DNA from: JAJEEA01 sp965116765
GTDB taxonomy: Bacteria > Acidobacteriota > Vicinamibacteria > Vicinamibacterales > UBA8438
Length of the DNA stretch: 64,000 nt
NCBI GenBank assembly: GCA_965116765.1
Contig: OZ220718.1
Coordinates: forward strand, 5,766,001 to 5,830,000
Direction of reading: 5' to 3'
Both the position numbers and the translations under genes were made by a program. Of the stretch, positions 17,172 to 26,673 are shown piece after piece; the first letter of the stretch is position 1; each line of letters starts with the position of its first letter. The notes beneath the pieces were generated by a model. It saw only the letters and a list, made by a program, of their open reading frames with translations, had not been told where the DNA came from and ran no database searches.

Positions 17172-18193
17172 TCAGAACGTCGCGATCGGATTCAGCGGCG
17201 AGCCCATGCCCTGCTCGATGCGGAGCGGCGCCGCCGTGAACAGGAACTCGTAGCGGTTCAGCCGCCGCGCCTCCTCGGCGAGCCGCTCGAAGTCGAGGTT
17301 GTCGAAGATGGCCACGCCGAGGGCCACCAGGGCGAGCCGGTGCAGGGGCAGGCCGACGCTCTCGGGAAACCCGTGGGGCGACACGTCGTTGAACATGTCG
17401 TGCCCGATGAACGACACCCCGCGCTCCTTGAGGAAGTAGGCGACGTCGGCCTGGTAGCCGGCGACCCCCTCCGACGTGGGCCACGGGCCGAGCGCCGCCC
17501 GCCGCTTCCAGCGCCCGGTATAGAGCAGGATGACGTCGCCCTCGGAGACCCGCACGCCCTGAATCTCCTCGAGCTTCTCGAGGTCGGCCCAGGTGACGGC
17601 CTCGCCCGGCTCGAGCCAGCCCTCGGGCGTGGCCCGCCCCGGCAGCAGGGTGGCGTCGAACAGGATGCCGCGGGTCATGATGCCGTCCCGCAGCTCGTGG
17701 ATGCTGCCCTGGGGGCAGCCGCCGGCGGTCTCGATCTGCTCCGGCTCACGCCGTTGTAGCCACGGCCCTCGAACATCACGTGACAGGCGACCGAGTCGAG
17801 GTGGCTGTGGATGGCGCCGTGATACGTGTCGCTGTACTGGTATCGATCCGAGGCGCCGGTGTCGCTGACCCGCATCACCTGCCGGTCGAGGTACGTGCCG
17901 CCGTCGACCGCGGGTTCCTGGAGCACGTCATGGGCGAGCGAGATGCTGATGCCCTCGGTGACCAGCGCCGCCGCCGCCCTGCGCTTCTCGGGGGTGATGA
18001 AGTTCGCGGCCCCGAGGCCGTCGTCGGGGCCCCAGCGGCCCCAGTTCGAGAGCTCCTCCATCGCCCGCAGGAAGTCGGCCTCGGTGGTCAGGGTGGGCCG
18101 GTCCTGGGCGGCCGACGGCAGGGCCACTGCAGCGGCGAGGGCCGCGGCCGGCACCGCTCGCGCGACGAGACGTCGCATGGTCGATGTCTTCAT
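17172..18193 (-). pseudogene. Cyclase-family (kynurenine formamidase-like) protein, frameshifted
   Basis: Two overlapping frames together make one ~340-residue secreted cyclase. The first (17675-18193) gives a signal peptide, 'WGPDDGLGAANFITPEKR' and the metal motif 'HGAIHSHLDSVACH' (equivalent to HxGTHxDxxxH), ending in 'GRGYNGVS'. The second starts mid-gene: reading one frame over from about 17740 gives 'EQIETAGGCPQGSIHELRDG' and continues to 'PLNPIATF' at 17172. A single lost G in a GG(G)AG run near 17740 would restore the frame. The family hydrolyses amides or esters with Mn/Zn. The start ATG at 18193 follows GAGGAG. It is divergent from the cupredoxin gene. Confidence 0.8.
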
Positions 18194-18286
18194 CGTTGTG
18201 CTCCTCGGGGAGGCCGGACTTCTGGTACGATCACCGGCTTGATGCTGCTGTCACCTTACCGCATGTCCGAGGCCGGGAATCGGCGG

Positions 18287-19009
18287 ATGCGGGCCCATCA
18301 CGCCTTTTTCCTCTCTCTTGCCCTTGCGTGCTCCCTGGTGCTCGGCGCCTGCGGCGGCGGCCCCCCGCCGGCCGGCGGGGGAGCGGCGGAGCGTGTCCGG
18401 CCGGCCGCGGCGCCGCCGGCCGCCGAATCGGCGCGCGCCGCGGCGTCGCCGCCGGCCGCGGCCGAGGCGGGTGCGCCCGCGGCCGCGGGCGGTCTCGCCG
18501 AGGTCGTTGGCCAGGCCCCGCCCGCGACCGGGATGCTCGTCTCCATCGTGATCCTCGACCCCCACGAGGAGATCGACGTGCCCGTGCCCGACGAGACCCC
18601 GATCATGGACCAGATCGGCCGGCAGTTCGTGCCCGGGTTCATCCTCGTGCGGGCCGGCCAGACCATCGACTTCACCAACAGCGAGGACGAGCTGCACACG
18701 GTGCACGTGAAGGACAGCCACGGCGAGTCGATCTTCAACATCGCCACCATGATGGGGACGACCTACCAGCACACGTTCGAGGTGGGCGACCGGTACTCGG
18801 TGATCTGCAACACCCACACCGAGATGTTCGCCGACATCCTCGTCGTCGACACCCCCTACGCCGTCGTCGCCGACCGGGACGGCCGCTTCGCCCTGCCCGA
18901 CGTCGTCCCCGGCCGCTACACGGCGACCGTCATCCAGGGCGGCGACCGCAGCGAGCAGGAGATCGAGATCGCGGCGGGGCCGAACGAGATCGACCTGACC
19001 GGCGCCTGA
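18287..19009 (+). CDS. Cupredoxin-domain lipoprotein with carboxypeptidase-regulatory-like tail
   Basis: About 240 residues. It opens with a lipoprotein signal ('SLVLGAC' lipobox), then a long Ala/Pro linker, then a type-1 copper domain: 'NSEDELHTVHV' supplies the first His and 'CNTHTEM' supplies Cys, His and Met ligands. The last ~50 residues ('DGRFALPDVVPGRYTATV') look like a small carboxypeptidase-regulatory/transthyretin-like beta domain. Likely a membrane-anchored periplasmic electron carrier or copper protein. The start is uncertain: in-frame ATGs also occur at 18242 and 18263; 18287 gives the shortest normal signal peptide. A 55-base piece of this gene recurs at 20674-20728. Confidence 0.82.
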   Translation: MRAHHAFFLSLALACSLVLGACGGGPPPAGGGAAERVRPAAAPPAAESARAAASPPAAAEAGAPAAAGGLAEVVGQAPPATGMLVSIVILDPHEEIDVPVPDETPIMDQIGRQFVPGFILVRAGQTIDFTNSEDELHTVHVKDSHGESIFNIATMMGTTYQHTFEVGDRYSVICNTHTEMFADILVVDTPYAVVADRDGRFALPDVVPGRYTATVIQGGDRSEQEIEIAAGPNEIDLTGA

Positions 19010-19063
19010 GCGGTCGGCCCGGATTCCGGCCGCTTTGCCCCTTGGGTCGGCTGATTCCGGCAG

Positions 19064-20611
19064 TCACACGGCGGCGTGCTCGAACGCCACCACGTTGCGG
19101 GATTCGCGGCTGAACTCCACGCCGACCAGGTGGACGCGCGCGCCCGGCGCGCGGTACTTTTCCGCGTATCCCCGGTCCACGAGCTGCGCCATCGCGGCCC
19201 CCTCGCCGGCCTGCTCCACTACCTTGAGCTCGAACACGTACACCCGGCCCTCGAAGCGCACCGCCATATCCAGCCGGCCCCGGCTCGTGCTCTCCTCCAC
19301 GACGACGTCGAGGCCGAGGGCCGCGAAGTACGAATAGAACACGCTGGCGTAGAACCCCTCGTAGTCGGCGATGTCGTTGTTCGTGTACCACTGGTGCGGA
19401 ATGCTCGCGTAGAACGCGTGGAACAGTTCGCGCAACCCCTCGACGTCGTCCGCCTCGAGCAGGTCGTAGAGCCGCGCGCTGTGCGCCGACCGACGCGAGG
19501 GGTCGCCGACCAGGCGGTCGAGCAGGCTGCGGTTCAGGCCCTGGCGCACCTCCCGGTTCGGATAGCCGAGGCGGTAGAACGTCTCGCCGGCGCGGGGCTC
19601 CTCCCGCAGGATCGTCAGGTAGCCGGTCTGGAACAGCAGGGCCTCCGGGGCGATGGCGTCCACGTCGAAGGCGGACAGCAGTTCGCCGCTCGGCAGCATC
19701 CCGTCGAGGTCCACCGAGCGCACGCGCCGCCGGAACAGCGTGTCCACCAGGAACGTCGGCGAGCCCGTCTCGAACCAGTGCGCCCGGAACTTGCGGCTGC
19801 GGAACAGCAGCAGGATGTCGAACGGGTTGTAGACCCTCTCGCCGCCGAGCCACGAGTAGCCGTTGTACCACTCCCGGATCGCCGCACGGTCGAGGCCCGG
19901 CAGCTCGGGCGCGAACACCGCGTCGAGGTCCGCTTCCGTGTACCCGCAGATGCCCGAGAACTCCGGGTCGAGCGTGATATCGGTGAGGTTGTTCAGGCCG
20001 GAGAACAGACTCACCTTCGAGAACTTGCTGACGCCTGTGATGAAGCTGAAGCGGATGTGCGCGTCGGCGAACTTCAGCGTCGAGTACAGGCCGCGCAGGT
20101 AGTCGCGGTTGGCCCGCGCGAGGTCCGCATCCCCCAGCGCGTCGAGGATCGGCTTGTCGTACTCGTCCACCAGCACCACGACGCGCTGCCCGGTGCGCCG
20201 GCGCAGCTCCCTTATCAGTTGCCGGAGGCGGATCGACGCCGTGCGCCCGGCGAGCCCGATCCCGCTGTCCGCGGCGACCACGTCAAGCTGGTCCGCGACC
20301 TCCGCGTGGAGATCGTCGACGCTTGCGAAGCTGCCCGAGGAGAAGTCCAGCCGCACCACCGGATGGCGCGCCGACCAGTCCCACGGCTCGTGGATGGCGA
20401 GGCCCTGGAACAGCTCCTCCCCGCCCTCGAACAGCTCCTTCACCGTATCCAGGAACAGGCTCTTGCCGAAACGCCTCGGGCGCGACAGGAAGTAGTGCTT
20501 GCCGCCGTCGAGCAGGTTCTCGATGTGGCGCGTCTTGTCCACGTAGTAGCAGCCGTCCTCCCGCACCTCGCGGAAGGTCTGGATGCCGATGGGAAGCTTG
20601 CGCCGATCCAT
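19064..20611 (-). CDS. AAA-ATPase-like / PD-(D/E)XK nuclease protein
   Basis: A 515-residue protein of the AAA-ATPase_like plus PDDEXK_9 architecture. Seen: N-terminal 'LPIGIQTFREVRE', Walker A region 'SRPRRFGKSLFLDT' (about 43-56), Walker B 'VVLVDEYDKPIL' (about 148), a middle region with 'ITGVSKFSKVSLFSGLNNL', and a C-terminal nuclease-like core 'GRLDMAVRF...YVFELKVV' with the D and ExK residues. The family is common in Bacteroidetes and anaerobes and is patchily distributed, consistent with horizontal transfer. Function is unproven. It sits between the cupredoxin gene and an orphan copy of part of that gene. Confidence 0.9.
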   Translation of the reverse strand: MDRRKLPIGIQTFREVREDGCYYVDKTRHIENLLDGGKHYFLSRPRRFGKSLFLDTVKELFEGGEELFQGLAIHEPWDWSARHPVVRLDFSSGSFASVDDLHAEVADQLDVVAADSGIGLAGRTASIRLRQLIRELRRRTGQRVVVLVDEYDKPILDALGDADLARANRDYLRGLYSTLKFADAHIRFSFITGVSKFSKVSLFSGLNNLTDITLDPEFSGICGYTEADLDAVFAPELPGLDRAAIREWYNGYSWLGGERVYNPFDILLLFRSRKFRAHWFETGSPTFLVDTLFRRRVRSVDLDGMLPSGELLSAFDVDAIAPEALLFQTGYLTILREEPRAGETFYRLGYPNREVRQGLNRSLLDRLVGDPSRRSAHSARLYDLLEADDVEGLRELFHAFYASIPHQWYTNNDIADYEGFYASVFYSYFAALGLDVVVEESTSRGRLDMAVRFEGRVYVFELKVVEQAGEGAAMAQLVDRGYAEKYRAPGARVHLVGVEFSRESRNVVAFEHAAV

Positions 20612-20673
20612 GGCCGCATGCTAGCAGACCGGCGCGAGTCTGCCCGGGGAGGCGCGGACAGGCTCGCGCACGC

Positions 20674-20728
20674 CATCGACTTCACCACAGCGAGGACGAG
20701 CTGCACACGGTGCACGTGAAGGACAGCC
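20674..20728 (+). repeat. Orphan 55-base copy of part of the cupredoxin gene
   Basis: These bases match 18664-18719, the segment encoding 'IDFTNSEDELHTVHVKDS', with one deleted A and otherwise essentially exact identity. There is no surrounding cupredoxin reading frame. The copy lies on the far side of the AAA-ATPase/nuclease gene, so the two segments bracket that gene in the same orientation. Confidence 0.9.
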
Positions 20729-20732
20729 GTGC

Positions 20733-23173
20733 TCATTCTGCCTGGAGCGCGCGCAGGAGGTTCGTACGCGTGGCGCGCCACGCCGGACAGGCGCCGGCCG
20801 CCGCGGTGGTGGTCAGCAGCGTGAGGGCGGCCGCCGCCAACGTGGCGGGGTCGTGGGGCGACACGCCGTGGAGCAACGCGGCCAGGACGCGGGCCGCCCC
20901 CAGGGCGACGACCAGGCCGAGCACGACGCCGACCACGACCGGCGCCAGGGTCTGTCGCAGGACCAGCCGCACGATGGCCGTCCGCGAGCTGCCGAGCGCC
21001 ATTCGCACGCTCAGCTCTCGCAGCCGAAGCCTGACGGACAGCGCCACCGTTCCATACAGTCCGAGCACGACCAGGCCCAGCGCGAGAACGCCGGTTCCGC
21101 CAAGGACCGTCGCGGCATACCGGGGCAACAGGAGGACGCCGCCGATGCGCGCGGCGAGCGGTTGCACGTCGTACACGGGCACCGCCGGATCGACGGCGCG
21201 CATCGCGTCGACGAGAGGCACCATCCGCGGCGGACCGGCGGGTGACGGTCGCATGACCAGCGCCGGGGCCTGCCAACCCGACGGGTCCTGCAGGATGGAC
21301 GTGAACACCATGGGTCGCGCGACGTCCCCGAGCGTGCGGTTCTTGAAGTCGCCCACGACGCCCACGACCTCCACCGTCCGAATCCCGGAAAGCCCACCCC
21401 GACGTGCCGACCGACGGCCTGTCGCCGGTCGGGCCAGAAGCGGCGGACGAACGCCTCGTTCACGAGTGCGACCTCGACCGCGCCCGAGCGGTCCGACGCG
21501 TCGAACTCGCGTCCTTCGATCACCGGCACTCGAAGCGCGCTGAAGGCGCCGGGACCGGCTGTCCCGACATCGACGAGCGGAAGCTCGTGCGACGCCGCGC
21601 CGTCGTCTCCGGACAGGCGGAGTCGGGTGAGCCGAACGCTCAGCGACAGGGGAACCGGCTGAATCCACCCCGCGGCCTCGACGTCTGGAAGCGCCCGGAC
21701 GGCGCCGGCCGCGCGCGACAGGTAGCGCCAGGCCTCGTCCCGGTCGCGGCCGACCAGCGCCGGGGCGGCGCTCGCGACCGCGACGCCTCGCGTCTCGAAG
21801 CCGGGGTCGACCTGAACCACGGCGAGAAGGCTGCGCAACGCGAGGCCGCCGACCACCAGCAGCAACACCGCCGTCGCGGCCTGGCCGGCAATCAGCAGCT
21901 TCCGCCACGTCGCGGCGCCGCCGGCCGCCGATGCGCGGGAGTCGGTCTTGAGGGTTTCGACGATGGAGAGGCCCGACGAGATCCGCAACGCCGGTCCGAG
22001 CGAGGAGACCACGGTCGACCCGAGGACGACGATCGCCGTGAGGCCGAAGACCCTCCAATCGGGCACCAGGTGAAGATCGACGGCGGCCGCCACCCCCGGC
22101 AGACGGATCTCGCCGAGCATCGGCCCGACCCACGCGGTCAGGAGCAACGCGACGGCGGACGCGGCGCTCGTGAGCAGGATGCCCTCGGCGAGCAACGGAC
22201 GAACGATGCGCCATCGACTGGCGCCTACCGCCAGTCGGATGGCGACCTCGCGCTGGCCGTCGACCGCGCGCGCGAGCACGAGATGCGCGACGTTGACCGA
22301 GCAGACCAACAGCAGGAGCAGCGCCACCGCGAGGACGCCGGCGGCCCCGAATCGGGCGAGGGCCTTCGACACGAGGGGGTGAATGGACGCCTCCGACAGC
22401 GGCGTGAGTGCAAAGGAGCGGCCGGCGTTCGAGTGCGGATACCGCCGGGAGAGCGTCTCCGCCAGGACGGCGACCTGCGTGCGGGCCTGCTCGAGCGTCG
22501 CGTCGTCCCGCAACCTGGCGTGCACCCACCACTCCAGCTCTCCGCGGTCGTCGGCCGACTCCCCGCCGGCGTCGTCGAGCGGCTGCCAGAATTCCGGCGC
22601 GACCCCCCGAAACAACCCGGTAAACCCCTCCGGGGCAATCCCGACGACGGTTCGTCGCCGGTCGCCGATCGCCAGCTCCCGGCCGATGATCCGCGGATCG
22701 GTCCCGAAGTGCCGACGCCACGCGGCGTGACCGAGAACGACCACCGCGCCCGGCTGGTCGGCTTCATCGAATGGCCTTCCGAGTGGGAACGGCACGCCGA
22801 GGGCGGTGAAGTAATTGGGGGAGACCTGTTCGCCGATGGCGATCCTGCGGTCGAGTCCGGTGCCGACCACCGATCCCATGCGGCGGTGTGCGACCACCGA
22901 TTCGAAGGCGGCGACGTCGCGGGCGAGATCGGCGTAGTCGCCGAATCCCACCGGTTCATTGCCGAGGACCGCCAGCTCTCCAACCGTCGTGATGCCGACG
23001 ACCCGATCGGGCGCCCGGACCGGGAACGGCTTGAGCAGCACGGCGTTGACGGCGGTCAACGCGAGGGCGGTCGCGCTCATGCCGACCACGAGGGTCAGGA
23101 GGGCGGTCAGCGAGAACCCGGGGGACCGCAGCAGCGTTCGAGCGGCGACACGAGCATCGGACCAGACTGGCAT
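20733..23173 (-). pseudogene. ADOP-type MacB/FtsX permease, frameshifted
   Basis: About 813 codons in two frames. The N-terminal part (23173 to about 21390) has the first membrane helix 'LTALLTLVVGMSATALAL', the MacB periplasmic core and three central helices. The last ~217 codons, one frame over, encode 'TVEVVGVVGDF', the final three helices and 'RELSVRMALGSSR'. The switch lies within 21380-21400 around a CCGGGATTC segment; one inserted or lost base repairs it. ADOP permeases are duplicated FtsX-type proteins without adjacent ATPase, expanded in acidobacteria. The ATG at 23173 follows GGGAGG by six bases. Confidence 0.8.
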
Positions 23174-23578
23174 GTGCATCCTCCCAAGGCACCATCGAAC
23201 GGGGGCGTCACAGCTCCCTACGCTCGTGGAGGCGGACCGCGAGCGCGAGCAGACCGACGGTGGCGGGTGTCGGCATGGCCCCCCCTTCAGGACGGGCTCA
23301 TGTCGACCACTACGCTGCGTCTGTTCCGTCCATTCGCGTCGAGGTCCGAACGCGGGCCGTCCGTGGTGGCGAAGGGGGGGGTGGGCCCGGAAAGTGCGTC
23401 GAGGCGATGGCGGCAGTCGCGGTCAGGCGCTCGAGCGCGGCCGAGCGGGTCGGGTCATTGCCCCAGGGCCCACCAACGCAGGTTGTGTGTCAGGAGGTAA
23501 GATGACGAAGCCGATGAGATAGAGGCCCCCGGTTCGCCGCAGGCGCACGTAGTCGTACGGAGCGCGCAGCAGCAGAAG
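23174..23578. other. Intergenic gap of about 400 bases with no recognised gene
   Basis: I see no conserved protein, tRNA or clear terminator here. It separates the frameshifted ADOP permease from the LRR remnant and contains G- and C-runs but no long repeat. Confidence 0.5.
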
Positions 23579-23839
23579 ATGGCGATCGTCGGCGCGCTCG
23601 TCCTGGGCGACGAGGCCCGCGGTCAGGTGGGCGCGGAGTCGGATCGGGAGGTGCTCGAGGCGTTCTACCACGCGACCGGTGGGCCCGACTGGTTCGCCAG
23701 CACCAACTGGCTGAGCGACGAGCCGCTCTCGGAGTGGTACGGGGTCGTTCGCCCCAGCACGACTCGGATCACGGGGGGCTCCCACCTGCCGGCGAGGCTG
23801 ACCGCTCTGGACGATAAACCGACAGAGGAGGCGACATGA
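23579..23839 (+). pseudogene. Leucine-rich-repeat protein remnant (N-terminal cap only)
   Basis: The 86-codon frame contains 'LEAFYHATGGPDWFASTNWL' and 'LSEWYGV', the typical cap that precedes bacterial LRR arrays (FYxATGGxxWxxxxNWLSDxPLxxWxGV). It then degenerates and stops after about 30 residues, before any repeat. It is therefore a truncated gene. Its stop overlaps the following Uma2 start as ATGA, so its translation might still couple to that gene. Confidence 0.6.
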
Positions 23840-24435
23840 GCGAAGCGGCAGTCACCGTGACTCTGGGGCGCGACCCGGTCCAGCGAGGGCGGGCAACCTA
23901 CCAGGATGTGCTCGATGCCCCCGCCCATCGGGTCGCCGAGGTCGTTGACGGCGTGCTCTACACGAATCCGCGGCCGGCCATGCCGCATTCGTTGGCGAGT
24001 TCCCGACTGGGCGGCGAGCTCACGGGACCATTCGATCGGGGTCGCGGCGGCCCCGGCGGATGGTGGATCCTCTTCGAGCCCGAGCTGCACTTGGGCGAGG
24101 ACATCCTCGTGCCCGACCTCGCCGGTTGGCGGCGGGAGCGGATGCCTGTCTTCCCCGACGCGCCGTACGCCACGCTGGCCCCCGACTGGGTGTGCGAAGT
24201 GCTCTCGCCTTCGACCCGCAAACTCGACCTCCACGGCAAGCGCGACGTCTATGGGCGTGAACAGGTGGGCCATCTCTGGCTCGTGGACCCTGCCGACCGC
24301 ACCCTGGAGGCCTTCGAGCAGCGCGAGGGCGAATGGGTACTGATCGCCACCGCGCAGGATGACGCTCCCGTCCGCGTTCGCCCCTTCGATGCCGTCACCT
24401 TCAGCCTCGGCGATCTTTGGCCGTCGAAAAGGTAA
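23836..24435 (+). CDS. Uma2-family (DUF820) protein
   Basis: A 199-residue protein with the classic Uma2 motifs in order: 'YQDVLDAPAHRVAEVVDG' near the N-terminus, 'FEPELHLGEDILVPDLAGW' (about 75-93), 'PDWVCEVLSPSTRKLD' (about 116) with the catalytic-like Glu, and 'HGKRDVYGREQVGHLWLVDP'. Full length for the family. An AGAGGAGG ribosome site precedes the ATG at 23836. It is much closer to the family consensus than the other Uma2 gene at 14591. Function is unproven; a nuclease fold is inferred. Confidence 0.92.
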   Translation: MSEAAVTVTLGRDPVQRGRATYQDVLDAPAHRVAEVVDGVLYTNPRPAMPHSLASSRLGGELTGPFDRGRGGPGGWWILFEPELHLGEDILVPDLAGWRRERMPVFPDAPYATLAPDWVCEVLSPSTRKLDLHGKRDVYGREQVGHLWLVDPADRTLEAFEQREGEWVLIATAQDDAPVRVRPFDAVTFSLGDLWPSKR

Positions 24436-24500
24436 CAGCCTGGCCGAGTAGGTCGAGGGGGTCTTGGTTGGGATCTGCGGAGCCCCTCGGGGGATCGGCG

Positions 24501-25826
24501 TCAGCGGATCTCACCCCGGAAGTAGTCGGGCAGGTCCGGCTTGGTGTCGCGCAGGATCTCCACGACGGCGGTGCGGTCGTCGCGGGACAGCCGCTCGTAG
24601 CGGGGCTCGGCGGCGGCGCCCGACAGCACCGTCCACATCCGCTCGTAGACCGCGTCGAGGGCCGGCGCGGGCAGGGCGTCGAAGGCCTCGGCGTAGACGA
24701 GGGGGCTGCACGGGTACCGGAGCAGCCGGGCGTCGAGGTCGAGCTGGTGGAGCGAGCGGCCCCGGCTGTCGAAGGGGCCCAGGGACGAGTAGACCTCGGC
24801 GTAGCCCGACGTGCTGGCGATGCCGGGCGGCAGCGGCGCCTCGTCCACGAACAGCAGGTAGTCGACCAGCTCGACCGCGGCCTCCTCGAGGGTGGGGGCG
24901 CTCGGGCCCCCTGTCGGTCGCCTCCCCGCCGCGCCCGGGTGCGCGTCGACGCGGGCCTGCCAGCCCAGCCGGACGAGCAGGTTGGTCATGTGGTTGCGGT
25001 GCTCGAGCACCATCAGGGCCACGAGATCGCTGTAGGGGGTGGGGTAGCCGTCGGGATCGTCGACGACCCCTTCGAGGGTCTCGAGCACCGGCGCCGGGTC
25101 GCCGCCGCCCGGGATGTACTCGAACGGCTCCGTCCGGTTCCCCAGGTGGCGCAGCGACGGCGGGGCGCCGGTCACGTACCAGCTTCCCCACCGGTCCTCC
25201 AGGGGGCTGCGGTGGTCGGTCACCCAGCCGACGGCGTAGGCGTTGGGATCGTCGGGCAGGGGCAGGGTGTTGAGAGTCATCAGCCCGGGCACGCCCAGGG
25301 TGTCCCACGACAGGTGGCAGGCGAGGCACTGCTCGTTGCGGCGCAGCTCGGGGCGGTCGGCCCGCTGCTGGTCGAGCGAGTAGAAGCCGACGCCCTGCAC
25401 GGGGTCGAGCGACGCGATCTCGAGCACGTCGGCCCCCGGCACCCAGCCCACCGCGACGGTGTCGTTGAAGTAGATTGCGCGCGGGCTCTCCGGCGTGACC
25501 CAGCGCGCCTGGAAGCTGGTCTCGGAGAACACCGTCACCTGCGACTCGATCGGGACGTCGAGAGCGTCGAGCAGAGACCGCAGGTAGCCGCTGGTCGGGT
25601 CGAACGCGAGCTCGGCGTCGCCCGAGCGCACCGCCTCGTTGAGGGCCGTGACGGCATCGTTCCGCGCCCCGTCGGTGTAGCGGATCGCGGGGTGGTCGCG
25701 CGATTCGCGGAACACGCCGCCGCGCTGCCCGTTCGCCGATACCCCGACGAGCGCCGCGAGCAGTGCCGCCACCGCCCACCGCCGGCCCGTCGCCCACCGT
25801 CGTGTCGTCTTCACCATGATTACCAT
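24501..25826 (-). CDS. Secreted protein with one c-type haem motif, function unknown
   Basis: About 441 residues with an N-terminal signal peptide (core 'WAVAALLAALVGVSA'). A single haem-attachment motif 'CLACH' occurs near residue 167, inside 'RNEQCLACHLSWDTLGVPG'. The rest is globular, with a conserved-looking region 'YSDLVALMVLEHRNHMTNLLVR' and a C-terminal segment 'LSRDDRTAVVEILRDTKPDLP'. I do not recognise a named family; the size and single haem suggest a periplasmic cytochrome-like redox protein. Two nearby ATGs (25826 and 25817) are possible; an AGGG about 11 bases before 25826 favours that one. Confidence 0.7.
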   Translation of the reverse strand: MVIMVKTTRRWATGRRWAVAALLAALVGVSANGQRGGVFRESRDHPAIRYTDGARNDAVTALNEAVRSGDAELAFDPTSGYLRSLLDALDVPIESQVTVFSETSFQARWVTPESPRAIYFNDTVAVGWVPGADVLEIASLDPVQGVGFYSLDQQRADRPELRRNEQCLACHLSWDTLGVPGLMTLNTLPLPDDPNAYAVGWVTDHRSPLEDRWGSWYVTGAPPSLRHLGNRTEPFEYIPGGGDPAPVLETLEGVVDDPDGYPTPYSDLVALMVLEHRNHMTNLLVRLGWQARVDAHPGAAGRRPTGGPSAPTLEEAAVELVDYLLFVDEAPLPPGIASTSGYAEVYSSLGPFDSRGRSLHQLDLDARLLRYPCSPLVYAEAFDALPAPALDAVYERMWTVLSGAAAEPRYERLSRDDRTAVVEILRDTKPDLPDYFRGEIR

Positions 25827-25968
25827 GACGATTCTAACCCTGCCGGCCGTGCGGGGTACACCCCGTCCCCGTCGTGCGTCCGGAACGTCCCGGCGTAGTC
25901 TCCCGGCCGCCTTCGAGCATGGGCGACCGCGCGCCGCTGCCATCGGGCCGGGTTACACTTCGCGCGAC

Positions 25969-26667
25969 ATGCCCGAGCGGTCGTCGCGGTTGCCGGTCGT
26001 CCTCTTCGGCCTGTTGCTGGCCCTGTGCCTGACCCTGGTTCTTGCGATCGCGGTGGAACCCGCCGCGTCGGGGGACGGGCCGGGTCCGGACGGGAGCATC
26101 GGGGCGGTGTCGGCGTCCGGCGCCACCCATCCGCGCTTCGCGTCGATGGACCACGGCGGGTCCGGACCCGGGCGGCACGGGCCGGTCCTGTGGCTGGCGT
26201 GGGCGTTCGGCATCCTGCAGCTCGCCCTCGTCGTGGGGTGCCTGGCCCTCGGGGCTCCGCGCGCCCGGGTGCGGGTGCGGCTCGTCGCGGGCGGGCTGGT
26301 GCTCGCGCTCATCCTCACGATGATGGTGGTCTCGTACCGCGCCTACCTCGCCGACCCTGACGCCGCGTTCCTCGACCTGCCGGTCCCCACCGCCTGGTTC
26401 CTCTACGGGTTCTGGCCGGCCCAGTTCCTGGTCGTCGGGCTCTACGTCCTGCTCTTCGGTCGGGAGATCGTGACCCGGCGCGACCTCGACCGCTTCCGCG
26501 AGATCCTGGCCCGGCACGCGCCGCCGGGCGGCTCCGCCCGGCGTTCGCCCGACCCTCGGGGCACCGGCGACGTTCGGCACAGGCTGCCGGGCCGGAAGCT
26601 CCCGTCGGTCGGCCTCGCTGCCGGGCCGATCGACCCCGGCCGCGGATGGCCGCCCGCCGCCGGCTGA
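25969..26667 (+). CDS. Small membrane protein paired with the SSS symporter
   Basis: A 232-residue protein with four predicted helices: one near the N-terminus ('LPVVLFGLLLALCLTLVLAI'), two in the middle and one before 'LFGREIVTRRDLDRFREIL'. The C-terminal third is a basic, Pro/Gly-rich tail without helices. Its stop is only 6 bases before the symporter start, so the two form an operon. Small partner subunits are known for some SSS transporters (e.g. YhdT with PanF), but I cannot assign it to a named family. The ATG at 25969 begins right before the first helix. Confidence 0.7.
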   Translation: MPERSSRLPVVLFGLLLALCLTLVLAIAVEPAASGDGPGPDGSIGAVSASGATHPRFASMDHGGSGPGRHGPVLWLAWAFGILQLALVVGCLALGAPRARVRVRLVAGGLVLALILTMMVVSYRAYLADPDAAFLDLPVPTAWFLYGFWPAQFLVVGLYVLLFGREIVTRRDLDRFREILARHAPPGGSARRSPDPRGTGDVRHRLPGRKLPSVGLAAGPIDPGRGWPPAAG

Positions 26668-26673
26668 CCTCCG

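Noticed and set aside
17735..17745. Programmed frameshift or selenocysteine in the cyclase gene
   Set aside because: The break is a frame change, not an in-frame TGA, and there is no typical slippery site; a single-base error or mutation is simpler.
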